Assembly (NCBI RefSeq): GCF_019649055.1
Contig: NW_026570228.1
Span: 2,294,001-2,358,000, forward strand
Length of the DNA: 64,000 nt
Direction of reading: 5' to 3'
Source of the DNA: Paramacrobiotus metropolitanus
Taxonomy: Eukaryota > Tardigrada > Eutardigrada > Parachela > Macrobiotidae
Shown here: in pieces, positions 23,199 through 36,987 of the stretch
Numbering within the stretch: the first letter of the stretch is position 1
Layout of the letters: each line of letters starts with the position of its first letter
The notes under the pieces: model-generated
What the model saw: only the letters and a program-made list of their open reading frames with translations
What the model was told of the DNA's origin: nothing
Databases searched by the model: none
Made by a program: the position numbers and the translations under genes

Positions 23199-25745
23199 CC
23201 GCCACTAGTGGAATACCACGCATTTGATCTTCGACGTTGCTTATATTTTACCATTCATGTTAATCAGCACTTTCCCTTAGTTTACTGTCTGTTAGTTCGT
23301 TTCTCAACACTGGGATGAAAGCGTATAAATAGAAGCATTGACGGACACCGCGATCTCCGAAAAGCTAAAGCAACAATGCTTTCTTGACCTTATAATTCAA
23401 CGTGCTCGAGCATCGACAAATAAGCAGCAGTACGAGTACTGCTTTTGTAAGTTTGTCCACAAATGCGTGACGCATTCAAAACGAATATTTTTATGTTAAG
23501 TACTAAAAACAAAGGTATCGTTTGCAAAGATTTTAATTTCACGTGCTTGACATCAGTTTATTAGGTGCTTCGGCAAATATATAGTAGCGTCGATAAAGGT
23601 AAATTATAGTAAAATTGGTTAATACATTTCAGGCAGTATCAAATTACGGATTATGTAAATAGTTTTACGGGTATATCATATTATCTGGTTCTTACATACG
23701 GTAATTGTTACTTACTTACTGTAATTCTTGCAGAGTCGACTGTATCGCTCTGGCGAGCCGAATAACGCACAGCACGTTTTGTTGCCATGACCTTGCCGCA
23801 TATATTTAGGTCCTTTGATGCACTCGTCAGTGTTTAGAACTGCTAAAAAACGTTGTTAGCTCGAGGCTTTGTTCAAGCTTTAAGCGCGTTACAGTAAAAA
23901 AGTGTCTTCGTATAGCAAATTATTTGAAAAATAACTAGACCACACCGCATAAAGTGGCTGATTGATTTTTTTGTACGTAGTTTTTCTGTACGTACTAATA
24001 AACGGCTGCATAAAGCCGCTAATAATGAATCTACAGCTGATGTTATTGTTTATTGTAGCTTTCGTAGATAACGATATAGGTACACTAGAAGTATGTAAAT
24101 TTGTTTTGTGTAACGTACCACATTTGCGGATTCAGAATGTTCCTGATCGAGTGCAATCATAAAGCGCGCATCAAAACAATTTTATGTGTTTATTCCATAC
24201 ACATAGTCTGTTTATACTATTACAGGATCTACTGTACTGTATGTACGCCTGCGGCTTTACCAATTTTTAAAAAATAAATACTAAATAGTGTTGTGTTTTG
24301 GAGTGGTTTCAGAGTGACGCAGCATCCCTAGTTCTACAACGGTGAACATCTGACCGGAACTTGAGTCTGTCTAACATGGCACTGGGACTGTTCCCGAACC
24401 AGCCCTTTGTTCAAACGGCGGATTGTTAACGCGCGCGGTTCGTCAATAATAATGTTTATCCTGTGTAAATATAAGTACCGTTACACTGTACCTGCATGCA
24501 GTGTGTAGCAATCATACGAGTATATAATACTATATTACTGTACGTTGTGACTCTGCATAGCCTGCAGAAAATTTTTCCATCAATTTGAAAGTGTCTCCGC
24601 ATTATAATTCTTTATTGGTTTGCAAACAATAATTTTCCGTGACTTTGCACCCTGTATTCGTAGCAATGATACACAGAACGGCGTGATCCGGTCATTAATT
24701 TCAAAGAAAACCCCTGTTTAGGCCCCGCGGTGCAGAATGTGTCACACTGTCACGTTTATGCAAATTTGATAACAAATATATATGATTAAGCAACCTGGCC
24801 AATATTCTGTAATGCTGTTATCATAATTATACAATATGTATTGTATATCTATATGTATTTTGCATTTGACCTGCGGTGTGTGGTCTCGTGTGGGACAAAA
24901 TGCCGCAATTTTAATACCTTCGTTGTACCCTCGCACAACAAAGAAAATGTCAACCTTTTGGTTGGTGGTATCGCGTTACGTTTCACATGGAATGTATTGG
25001 TGGTAATGGATATGTTCATAGCGTACGTGGTGATCAAATTAATAAGTAATAGTGACCGCACCGGGACATCGTGTGGCAAAAATTAAGTTATGAACTTGTA
25101 GAAAATTTTAAACTGCAGTTCTGTCTAGACGTCGGCAAATTATGCATTAAATTGTATGTTACGAAATTCTCTCCGAGTATACGAATAACTCGTATCTTTG
25201 CAGAGAACGAACTACCGTACACTGTGCTAGATCTACCGTACACTTACAGAACCAAAACCAGCGTATCATTCTATTCTCTCGCATCTGTGCAATGCACTGC
25301 AATTTTATGTCGTGTCTCTTTGCTTTTGTGAATTGTGATACGCCATTACGGGAATTAAATTATCGAAGGTTTTTTAGTGAAGACTTTCTAGATTTTTACT
25401 TTCATAAAGTTAAAGCGCTATCAGGAATTATGTAGTTCCTTTGAAACCTGAGGTTTTCGTTTAATCTTTTGTTTTCTTGCACATTTTGTCTAAATAAATC
25501 AGTCTAATTTTCTTAATTACTGAGCTGTACGGTGCACAGTGCGACTTTTAAAGCTTAAGTACAGACCGATCTGCGGACACGATGTATTTCCTTCCCATTT
25601 CCCCACATAACTCTCACCACACTGACACGGGCACTTACGGGTTTCTTCTTGCAGAATTCTCCTTACTCCACCTGCCATTGCCCCATCCCACATTATCCCT
25701 CCCTCCATCCGATCAGCATGATCATCGACCCGATTGACAGCATCC
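23199..25745. other. 2.5-kb stretch without a firmly supported gene
   Basis: One exon-like segment at 23727-23853 on the minus strand is described separately. Otherwise I see only short open frames and AT-rich sequence. The right end must hold the AGGF1 promoter and 5' UTR. Confidence 0.3.
23727..23853 (-). CDS. Isolated exon candidate, cysteine-containing
   Basis: On the minus strand, an acceptor (ttttttagcag) is followed by an open stretch ending at a strong donor (TTACA then GTAAGTAAG). In the one fully open frame (phase 1 at entry and exit) it reads VLNTDECIKG, GNKTCCALFG and RLCKNY, with four Cys. Such spacing occurs in small secreted proteins, but I recognise no family and could not find partner exons. 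It may be a chance open segment. Confidence 0.22.
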
Positions 25746-28713
25746 ATGGCTGCCTCACCAACTGAACCCGCGCGCGATCAACTCACCACGCTGCAGCGCC
25801 AACTGGACCGTGAGAAGCGCTACAACGCCGATCTCATCCGCGAAAACGATGAGCTCAAAGCCGAGTTGGCGCGCTACCGCAGCGCACCCACGTCGAAGAC
25901 GGACGCCGCGACCCAAACGGGTCTTGACGCGGAAATCAGCACCTCCAGTGCTGTAGTAGCGGGGGAGAGTGAGTGGACCGCGCACGCGGTGGAGCAGGGG
26001 GAGAGTGTGGCCAGCTCGGTGAAGGCCTTCCTCTCCGCCAAACATTCCGAGATTGAACGGAAGGATTTCGTGTTTAATGAAGGCCTGGGCATGTACTACA
26101 ACGCCACGAATGGGATGATGTTCGATGGGAAACGCTACTTGTATTATGATTATGCGAAGAATGTTTATCTTTACTATGATGAGCAGTCCGGAGAATATAA
26201 GGAGGATCCTAGTCGGAATGGGAAAACCCAGCCTAGTCGCAGTATGTCTGCAGTATTTTATAGCGCATTTCGCGTATATTCGACATTTTCCTCATTAAGC
26301 ATTTTGTTTTAATTTCGGGAAGACCGTTATTGATTTCGTCCCTGATTTTCAGTTATACATATCTGTTTATTTTTTTCGAATTCGTGCTTCACCTAATACA
26401 GCGAATGTCGCTCAATTTATTTAATAAATACTTTATATTCTTTACCTAAACAATTTTTTGTGGAAAAAAGTGCATTATTTTCTTCGTTGGTCTTTTCTTT
26501 AAACATTTAAGATATTGTATTTCAGTTTTTTACCGCCCTGTTATTGCAGTCTTCATTCTGTAAATCTTTGTGCATGATTTCCTAGGGGTTTCATATTTAT
26601 TTCGAAATAGAGTTATTCATTTTTATTGATCACCGCGCTCTCATTGCTAATTGTTTTCCGCTCACTAAGGACTTTTGCTTGGACATTTCTGTTAGGAAAC
26701 TTGTAGTGAGATGTAATTGTTGAAATAGTTGACTCACGATGGCAAATTGCGACGACTTCTGGTTTTGTTCTAGAGCGCAAGCTACCGCGTGATATGAGTG
26801 TCGTATCCGATTCCAGTTCGGAAGAAGAGGAAGGCGAAGTGGTGGAAGATGGCGTGAAAGACACGGATTCGGACATTTGCGCCCCGTGCATTCGCATCGT
26901 TGTCTTCCGCTCCAACATCCTGACCCCGGGTGATCTCTCCATTGCCACCTGCGATCGGACGTTCTCCATTGGTCGCGACAGTAAACGGGAGCTGGTGCTG
27001 AACGAGGACGCCGTCAGCAAGTATCACGCTCTGATCTCCTTCGACATGGAAACTGGTTGCTACAGTGTGCAGGATTACGGCAGTCAAAATGGAACACAGG
27101 TCAACGGGACGCGCTTGTCGGCGTCCAAAGTAGTCAGCGAGAAGCGGACGCTGGAGCATCTGGATGTGCTGATCATTGGATCGACGTCGCTGGTGTGCCA
27201 CATTCATGACAAGGATGAGACATGTGATCATTGCGAACCGGGTATTGCACGGGAATTACTGCAGAATGTCCAGCCGCAGAAGAGTGAAGTAGTGGAAAAC
27301 ATTATCAGTCGTGTGACGGAAAACACGCTAAAAGATTTACATCGGCAGGTAAGATGGTAATCGCTTGCGTTATATATGATCATCGCTGCAGCGATTGTAT
27401 GGTGCGTCGGGAGGATTGTTCTTAATTTCATAATGGGGATCACAATTATTCACAGGAAAGATTTTTGTTCTAATTATCTAACGTTAATTACGAATGTGTA
27501 GTTTAACTAATTTTGCAGTGCTATCAGTTATACACGAGACATGGCTGTAGTGAACGCTCATCAATAACCAGTTGTTTTAAGCATTTTTTAGTAGAATTCA
27601 GTTATGTTTTTTATTCACCAGATCCTGCAGTTGTGGCAGTTGTTACCGAATTGATATTTTTTAGTATCGAAATAATTTACTAGTGAATGTGTCGGGAGGT
27701 AATTTCCTTCTTACCACAGCGGCTTTTTTTAAACTTCATGATATTTTGTAGCAAATCGTACAAATTAAACGAAAGTATGGACTGCAAAAAGATCACTACA
27801 TCTCATCCTCCTCCTGCTCCAGTTCGGGCACCTCCGCATCCACCGATTACGTTGATCGGTCCCGGGTGCGTCGTGCTGTCGTGGGCAGCGATCATCCGTC
27901 CCTGGAACGTCCCACCGTCGAGGCCTCAGTGCATGTGCCTATCCCTACCGAGAATAAGGGTTACCAGATGCTCAGCAAGATGGGCTGGCAGGATGGTGAA
28001 GGGTTGAATAGCTCACGGAATACCGACAGTATTACACAACCGCTGGCACCGCAGATCCGACTGAATGAGACGGCGGGTCTGGGTGCGGAACTGCCGTCGG
28101 AATCTCTGTCGATGTCGGATGTTACACAGCGTCAGAAGAAGGAGAAATGGGCCAAAGCGGCCAAACGGTATCAGGGATTACCAACGGTGAATGTGCCCGA
28201 AAAGGTTGCTGCCATTCTCCCAGGTAAATCCTGATATTCCTGTTTTTTTCCGCTGTTTTGAACTACTTATTGTGTAATATTAATTTTTGAATTAACGCTT
28301 GTGTATATATATTAGTTTGTGAGTGATTTCCTACCTTTTATTCTGTTGCTTTTACCATATTATTTCCTGAAATTTCTGGCTCTGTAATTTAATACTTTGT
28401 TATTTATTACGAGTAAAATTATGTTACACTGGGAAGACTTTTCATTATGTTTAGTGGTAGTCTGAGTTTCTGCAAGATTGTTGAAGTACGTGAGCATGCC
28501 AGTAAATTAGTTTTTATTTTTTGAAATTTGATCGAAAAGGAAGCTGTTGGAATTGGAACTGAGAGTGTGTTTATTTCAGGAGCGGCGCGCAGCGGTAATA
28601 TTGCGTGGGTGCGCGGAGAGACGATGAATGTAGACCCGGAAGCTACAGAAATAAATGGCAACACCGAGGCTTCTCCGGCGAAATCGACGGACAAGAAAAT
28701 TTATTTTTTCTGA
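25746..28713 (+). CDS. AGGF1: Angiogenic factor with G-patch and FHA domains 1 homologue
   Basis: AGGF1 was named in vertebrate angiogenesis; its FHA and G-patch domains suggest phosphopeptide and RNA-related binding. Four exons: 25746-26241, 26774-27348, 27752-28223, 28580-28713; phases 1, 0, 1; 558 residues (human 714). In order: an N-terminal coiled coil (LTTLQRQLDREKRYNADLIR), an aromatic OCRE segment at about 107-151 (GMYYNATNGMMFDG, YLYYDYAKNVYLYYDE), an acidic stretch, an FHA domain at about 204-305 (FSIGRDSKRELVL, VSKYHALI, YGSQNGTQVNG), and a G-patch at about 426-470 (GYQMLSKMGWQDGEGL). The linker KRKYGLQKDHY matches human VKYGLQNTEY. ATG 25746 is the first ATG of the frame. The order OCRE-FHA-G-patch is diagnostic for this family. 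Confidence 0.93.
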
Positions 28714-28955
28714 TTGTACAGTCCTTACAAATGTCAGTGATTTTTTATAAATAACGACTTTTACACAAAGACACAGAGGGTAGGTTTCTTTCTGCCTTTT
28801 TTTGTTAACATTCGAATTTTATTGTTGGTATATTACGTCGATGATGATAGAGAGCTTTTTATGTTTTTATTCGCATGGATGTGTATCACACTGCCCTGCG
28901 ATACGCTCCATTAACTCTGAAAACATTTTTGTAAGGAAGAAGAAAATGGGTTCTT

Positions 28956-31900
28956 TCATTTGTCTTCATCCTCACTGCTGAAGCTGATGCTTGTATTGCG
29001 GCTGAAATTGGAGTTTTCATCAAAACCATGTCCACCGCCGCCGCCACGTCCGTCGCCGTATTTGTTTTTATGGATAGTCTTGGTGACGACTAAATTGGTT
29101 TTCTCAGTGGGTTGCTGCGATTCACGTTTACGCTGCTGCTGCTGACGGGATCCGTGACTGGGATGGAGAAATTGTAGGAGGAAATTGATTTGCGGAATTT
29201 CGTTGATAATCGATAGGCATAACAGCTGCAAAGGACATGCGATAATTGGCCTTTAGAGACACGTACACATCATGTTAGAACAATCGTTTCATGCAAGAAA
29301 TTATTGACTCTATTACACCCTCGGCTGGAGTGCGACTGCAAATAAATGAAACACGAAGGGTAGGTAAAAATAAACTTCAAACAAGGGTGTTAAAAAATAA
29401 AGTGTAAGATGATTGAGTAACCAGTGAAAGATGTTTCCCTGTTTTGAGCCAGGAAATCGTTTCATCTGCAGCTGAATAACTTGACAAAGGACAAGGGCCT
29501 CTCTTCCATAGTTATCCGCTTACTTTCATAATAATTATTATGAAAATATGTGTATGTCCATTGATGCTTTGCATAATAAAACAAAATAAAAGCTACGCGG
29601 CAACACGAGAAAATTTACTTTCCTTTAATGCCGCTTCGGTACTACTCGTAATAAACTTTCTGTCGTATTGTAGAATTTACTAATATTGTATTACGTACCG
29701 TAAAGCACAGTCCAAAGAATAAATAAACTGCAACAATAGCAACAGAATATAACGGTGGATATGTGTTCTGTCATACAATGTCTGCAATTCTGCACCGCCT
29801 TTTTAGAATAACATTAGGAGTATTTGCGTTTTACCGGCGCGGGAGAAATCTGGAATACTTGTACTGCTGTAAATATATATAGTAACGGCACTGCCGCTTT
29901 GTATTTGTCTATACTTCTGCTTTACAGCATATATACTTTTACTCGTATGCGTAAAAGTATCAAGACTTTTCGAATACTAATTGGATACTGATTGATTGGT
30001 AGCTCTGGGCTGCAGTTCTTAATAATGTATCCTACTCCTTACTCAAAACGGCGATTTTATAAAATGCTTCCTTTTCGGGATTCTGTATGCGTGACGCCGG
30101 AAGAACGTCAACCACACCTGCAATGACATTCTTGTTAATGCCACAAAAATTCAAAGAAAACGCATGATTAGCCGGGTACAATATTTTCTGCGCGTACGTA
30201 AGCAAGACAAGTAAAAGGTTACGCCTTTTACATGACTTCCTTCCTATTATACCGTAACACAGCATTTGGGAACGATAATTTGTCGGTCAGAAAACAGATG
30301 TGCGTAATTGAAAACGGTTAACGGAAATAAATTCAATGTAAGTATAACTTACCGATTGTCGTTACCGACATATAGCTATAATAACTGCAAAGCAAATCTC
30401 TGGTCAATACTGTTTACAACGATCGTAAAAATATTTTCACTTACAAGGAATCTAAAAACGACCATTCTGGCTCCATCATGGAAAACACAGCAGCTGGGAG
30501 AAAAAATACAAATAGCACACATGTTGCCTGTAAAAATATCAATACAGCAAAATTAATATCCCGAAATGCGGATCACAGTACTGCTACTCTGCTAGTAATG
30601 TATTCAATCGGCAATAACTTGTTGCATGTATTTTCGAATTATTGTAACTTTGATACTCGATGTACAATATAAAAGATATTGCTAACTTTATTTACCTAAT
30701 ATATGTTTGGAGCATGCAATGTATTTTACGTACCGTTATTAGCGCAGCATGCAGGGTTCGAATATGTATTGGACGGTATAGATGACCTATAAGAAACAGC
30801 AGCATAAAGAACTGAAAAACAAAAATTTGTGTACACCCGCTATGTTAATTTTTATTAAACACTACTGTACGGCTTTACCATACCTAATTTGGTATTCAAG
30901 TATTCCAAAAAATGGCTGGTCCATTCCATTAACTTCTCGGTAATGGCTTTGAGCAGGACCAATGTGAAGGGTACACCCAGTGTACAATAACTACACCGGA
31001 AATGGATTGTTTAACTAGGGTTATTTATCACGGCGCGCGGTTTTTCATTATAAATATTCTGTAGTCAATCCCTTCAAGTTCAAACATACACATATCATTT
31101 ACCAAATTGCAAAGGCTTTGGATCCATATGATAACGGTGGAACCTGACCGTATCCTGTTATAAAGGGGAAATCTGAGTTGCGTGAACATATGCGGTGCCA
31201 TATATGTGTATATGGACTGCACACCTGCTAATTACGTCATTAATCACAAGTCACGGTTGTTAAGTATAAGTACAGATATCCGGTACGGCATGGGTTACCA
31301 TTTGACATATGCAAACGAAATCCCGGCTGACAGGAGCAGCTGGGATACTTGACACGTTTTACGGGGCAACGACTAAATATGCGTAAACTATCTGTATGTA
31401 AGCGGTCTATCGGGACAGGATGGGCAGTTATAGGAGCAGTTGTGGACCGTGCAACAAATATTATTATGGCCGGGTTAATTTACTGCCACGCTTAAACTTA
31501 AATTAAAGCGGTGACTGACCTTAGCGACTTAGCCATATGTAGATTATTGACGTCAAGGACGCTAACTTCTTTAACTGGTTTTACTTAAAAGTTCCATTTT
31601 TCCCTAATTCTGCTTTTCGTTCATAAACCAAGTTTTCCATAATTAATGGCTTGAGGCATTAAAATGCGGGATATTATATATTATTATGCATGGCATAATT
31701 TCGACGATTCTGCATACTATAGTACTTTGTAATTGTAGTCGACGTATTACAGCAATATACTGCCATACGAAAGAATACTCGAATGTATTCGCGAATTTCA
31801 AGCAGCCTGGTAATATTGTTTAATGATTTCACATATTTGTCAATTAAAAACGAAAGAAGATCTCGATTGGTATAGAATGTGACTGCGTACCTATAGTTGT

Positions 31901-34900
31901 CAGCAACGTCGACGAAAAAAACAGCCAGGTTGCAAAATTCGGCCGGGTGACGTTATTATGACCGTAAATGCCAAATACTTCGGAAACGTAGGCGTTCAGC
32001 GCATCTTCTGCAAATAAAATTATGATGGATTTATCGAATTTTAGAGAAGCTAAGAGTACACACAGGACACCGCTATTTAAAAACCGTACAGCGTTATAGT
32101 AATAATACCTGATCTGGCAAAGTAGTTCTGTTTTAATATAACAGAACAAAACGGTAATTCTTATGTTAACGTTTAACATACTTTATTATGTCAAAATTGA
32201 CATACCAGTTATGCTGTTGTCATTAATTAAATTATCTCACGACTACAGGCTCTGTACGGTGATTAAATAATCCTATAACACGCAATTTATATAGCCGGTA
32301 TATATAATCTGCCCCTAACAATAAGGCAATAAGCAAATTTTTTGGTTTCTCGCTGGAATGGTGTATTTTTGGTTTTGTTAAAACGTTGGCCTGTATATTC
32401 TACCGTATCGTCAGTCACCAGAATTTCAAACCCGAATTTCCCCATTTCTCTTCAAATTAATGCAGGGCAACCGTAAAAGTGTTAGGTGCTGTGTTTCTTA
32501 TTAAATCAACTGCACTGGTAAGAGAAATCCCCCACTCGAACAGGGATCGAAAACTGCCGCGTTGCGATTTCCCTACGGCAGAGTTCTCACAGCATCCGCC
32601 CACACTTGCCAGTCATTCTAACATGGACTTCCGGCTAACGGATTGTTGATTTCTGCTGAAAATGGTTGAAAATAAATGCACTGTGCTTGTTAGAACTGAC
32701 TAGAGCTTCCGCCAGCGGAACACGTACACCTCCGCATTTTATACCGATGCGCCGCAAACAATGGCCGCTTATACATATTTAAGCTGAATTCTTTTTGTTG
32801 TGAAATAATTAATTTAATCAGATTGATATATATCAGCATATGAACTTTAACCCAGATTTTCGATTCCAAACTGCGTCCGTAGAAAATTTTGGTTAATAAT
32901 CGTTTATGTTAAATGGAGAAAATCTTAGTGGAACTGTTAAAAAATGTTTGCTCTTTTTTATCTTGTTAAGCCGTCCGTTAATGTTAAGTTTATAGTTATT
33001 TTAGTAGCTCTGTTAAGAGAGGGATTATAATTTTTTTTTATTTTTGCATATTTTTCTGGCTGAACTAAATGCATTGATGATTGTATTATATGCCAGTATT
33101 TACAGATCATGATTTGCAATGTTCAGGCTATTTAGAAAATGTGGCACATGCCGTTATATACGCTTGACGACGCGACACCCGGAATATTCCAACTCATTAT
33201 TGATTTCGCATTAGTAATGCTAACTTTTATCAAGCAATTAATCCACTCTGGAGCCCCTCGAATGGATTTCGGGCTTCATGGATCGGCGTTGACGCCGGTC
33301 GTGCGCCGACGCACTGGAATGTGCTCGCAAGTACGCAGGCATGTTGGACGTATTCTCCATCAACTAAGCCGATGGTCGCCGCGTCAGTCAGTCAGGCTCA
33401 CGGTTGGGCGACAAAAAGGGCAGAAAAGCCGCATTGTAATGCACAATTAAAAGTTGGTAAAAAAGCCGAATCGACAATGTAACTGCTACCGGCATTATCC
33501 AGCCGGGTGCTCTTGTTGGATGGCTTCCGGTTGATGCTGTGGCCCGAGTGCGCGGAAAGCTTTGGACATATACATAATGTGGGAATGCGTAAAAAAGTAA
33601 AAGCTGTCCCGAATATATTAGGTCGCAATAAGCGCATGTATACTGCATAGTGCATAGTACGTATTGTACATCTGTACCACTTTCCCATGTAAATTATTCA
33701 TTTAATACTTAAAGTGACGACGATTTTTTTCCCGCAGAGATTCTTCCATATGTCATCCACCACAACACTCTGCCAACCTACTCAGCAATTGAATTTGATT
33801 TCATTAACATGAAGGATGGGAGAAAAACGGTGTCGATGCAGTGGCTGCTGTTGTACTTTGTATATTGTATAGCACTGTTATCGACCTCCTGTTAACGTTG
33901 CAGTTTGGCTGATCTGCTTTCGTATTTACACATACTTTGCTCCTCCAATACATACAGCTAAACACCTCAACATACGATCTTTTCACATTTCCAGATTACT
34001 TACTGTCAACATTTGGATAATCCTGTAGAAAATTGTTCTTCTCCTCTTCTAACCTGCAAAAAAATTTGGCATATCTCTTTTAGGTCCACAGAAGCGGATT
34101 TCAACTTCGAATATGCATATTATGTCCGTTTAAATGTTAGTAATCAGCATCATTATTCTCTTCGAAAATTTTTTGATATATTTGTTACAATTTCTTGCGA
34201 CCTAAGTTTAAAAAATTATTCCCAGTAAAATGATCAAAAACATTCATTATATGAATATGCGACCACACGAAAAACCTTCCGTTTTTCTAGCTAAATGTTT
34301 ATATAATAATGACGAGTACAGTTCGATTGTTGTATTATGAACAATCGATTATCAATAATGAATAAACTGAACAGTGAATATCTTTCCAGGTTTTTTTATT
34401 TTGTCTTTATCAAGTATGCAATTATCCGTTCTCCACTTTCATCGAGTAATTGACAGTTGCAACTTTCAAATATCGCAATTTATGCAAAAGACGAAAGAAA
34501 GAGCATGTTGAGAATAGCCATCCCGAATATACTAGACTGCATTTAGCTTGTACTGTAGAGAATTAAAAACCTTGTTACTTACGTATACTGTTATTGACCA
34601 AGCAAAATTGTTTTATTGGTACTAAATTTCCACTTTGTGAGCTGGCTATTTTGCAAGTCAAAAGCACACACATACGCCGGCGCTGTATTATTTATTTACG
34701 CAAATGCAAATGTAAATAGCTTTGGATGCAATTTATCGTATGGATGTGTGTAAACCGCAATGATCGTGTATGTTATCCCGGTTTTCAATAGGCTGGTGAA
34801 ATCGGGTTTTTCTCTACGCAGCATACGAGTATATACGAGAGTATCTACACATACCGTCTCTCCCGTTCATGAACAGCCGGCATCTCAATAGCATCGAAGA

Positions 34901-34994
34901 TTGATGAGCCAACCAGAAGATAAACAATGTAGGCCGTAAAAATTCCCACATAACGGGTGATACTCGATGTCATGAACTTCTCCAATCCGTCCAT
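28956..34994 (-). CDS. TWIK-type two-pore-domain potassium channel, second filter GVVD
   Basis: K2P channels are dimeric potassium leak channels, each subunit having four spans and two pore loops. Eleven exons: 34855-34994, 34004-34053, 31891-32007, 31103-31154, 30884-30990, 30734-30786, 30445-30527, 30353-30384, 30043-30117, 29699-29727, 28956-29225. All phases close and give 335 residues (human TWIK-1 has 336). M1 is about 17-36 (YIVYLLVGSSIFDAIE). P1 has the canonical TTIGYGQVPP at about 100-109. M2 has SKAFAIWYCTLGVPF. Then come LYRPIHIR, M3 with FVFFLPAAVFSM, P2 with YYSYMSVTTIG then VVD, M4 (KIAVLIYLFFGLCF) and a polar, Gly-rich C-terminus ending SSEDEDK. TWIK-1 has FFIPAAVFSV and LSTIGLGDYVP in the same places. 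The second filter thus reads GVVD rather than GLGD or GFGD. Intron 2 (32008-34003) shows no coding. Confidence 0.9.
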
Positions 34995-36987
34995 GATGTA
35001 TTATCCCCCCGAACGCAACGACAGTGCCCGGCGCGTTGCAAGTACAGAAAATAACGGGCCGCGCGTGCAACCCACGGCTGGCAATTATTAACGCGCACGA
35101 AAAGGTCAAACGGAAATGAGCCGATGCCGACGGAAGTTGTGAAGATGATGGAAGCGTTCACTGGATGGTATAATTATCCACGGATGACACTAATCCAGGT
35201 GCATTTTTTTCGTGTAGAAAAAAAGCCTTACAGGATAGCCGGTGAAAAACGCGACATCTTCCTGTTGTATAGCTCGATATCAAATTCCAACGGTGGAATT
35301 GTCGGCCGATGCAACCACACACAAAACGCTTTTGACCACCGCGTGCTCCCTCTCGGTCCTCAATATCCGAATCGTGTTTCCATATTTTTCCACTTGACTA
35401 AATGAAGGATGGTGAATGACGGGAATTGGGAGCACGAGATTGGAGCCGACGTCGCACGGCGGCGGGATATATGTACGGAGTCAATGCTCAAGTGCAAATA
35501 TGATTATAGGAGACAATATATATGACAGCGCCCGCACCGCACACATATAACATACACCACGTCAACCGGTTAAGCGGTGGATAATTAACACCGGTTTGGG
35601 GTAGAGGAGATTTATCCCCGGGAACAACACACCGGCAAACCCCTGTCAGAATGTATTTCCTCGGGATAATTTAGTGTGTGTGCGCCGGGTTGGAAAGTGA
35701 GTATATCCCCACTGATGAAACCTTTAACCCAACCAGCATAATATAACTACCGCACGCCCGGAAGACATGTACACAACATTGGCCGGCTTGAATATATACT
35801 GCAAAAACTCCAGCCAGCACCGTTGTACTATTCCGCCGTCAACGCTTAAACGCTCCTGTTTTCGGTGTATGTGTCCCGTTGAATACATTTTCCCGGGGAA
35901 CACGATTTTCTCCGTGTGTGTGCTGGACTGAAGATTGCCGTGGAATTATATCGATTACTGTGCGTTGGAGCTTACGTATTGATCGGCGCATGTACAATAT
36001 TATACTTTACAGTACAATATATACGCTGCGTCGTACAGTGCAGTATACACGTCTGAATGCTAACCCCGGATGCCGTGGATGGAAAAAGAGCGGAGGCTTA
36101 TTCAAAGATTATCATTATCTAAATACAGATTATAGACAAAATCTCCAATAGGGGGTTTTTGTATTTTACGGGCTGGTATGTAATTATGGATGTCTTTTCG
36201 GGATGTTGGCATATTTTAATTCCCTCCCTCGTGCACGCTGTATTAACCGCATAAATGCATACGTAATTTTTAATAATGCATTTTTCGCGCATCTAATTAC
36301 TGCCTTTCTTGATCCGTGATTTTTCTACACAATATCCAGATTAATATATTAGTAGGAACAAGTGACGTCGTTGAAAATATTTACATTAGAAACCAAAGAT
36401 ACCTCAGTGAATTTTAAACAGCGTACACGAGCAAAGTGTGTGCATATAAAGGATCACGCTTTCGCCGGCAGATCGATTTTAATCTGTCGGAGTAACATGA
36501 TAATTTTATGCTGAGCATTTCCCGGCGTCTTCTGAGCTTGTTATCCCTTAAAAATGTGGTCCAACGACAACATGCAAAGCTGCCTTAAAAAGGAAATTCA
36601 TTACTGCCCTGCGGATCGAAGGAAATCACGCACTCCCATCGTCCGGAATTCACATTAACGCTTTTTTGCTGCGTTGCAGAGTTAACGCTTGCCATAAATT
36701 TTGTTTAACAGTACATTCTATTGACGCTGCAAAAAGCGTCGCATTTTATACTTGCAGCGAAATCCCCAGTTCCTTCCAACTACGCAAAATCTTGTAATCT
36801 TTATTAATTTCACATTTCAACAAACGTTAAATATTTCGAAGAGATCTCTACAGATCATGCTAAAACAAATTTCGGCTTAAAAAACCGTACATCCTTAAAA
36901 CAATATAAAAAATTTAACAGCATCTCACAGAGTTTTGGAAGTCAATAAATCGGCAACAAACGCAAACAAAAAATGGCTACACTAAAT
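34995..36987. other. Intergenic region upstream of the K2P channel
   Basis: About 2 kb between the K2P start and the chitinase stop, both minus strand. It should contain the K2P promoter and the chitinase 3' UTR. Open frames around 35.1-35.4 and 35.9-36.1 kb lack support. No RNA gene was recognised. Confidence 0.35.

Noticed and set aside
30734-30808. Longer K2P exon 6 starting at an upstream acceptor (FFMLLFLIGHLY)
   Set aside because: It looks hydrophobic, but the phase does not fit the preceding exon. The acceptor at 30787 restores phase and gives a TWIK-like LYRPIHIR.
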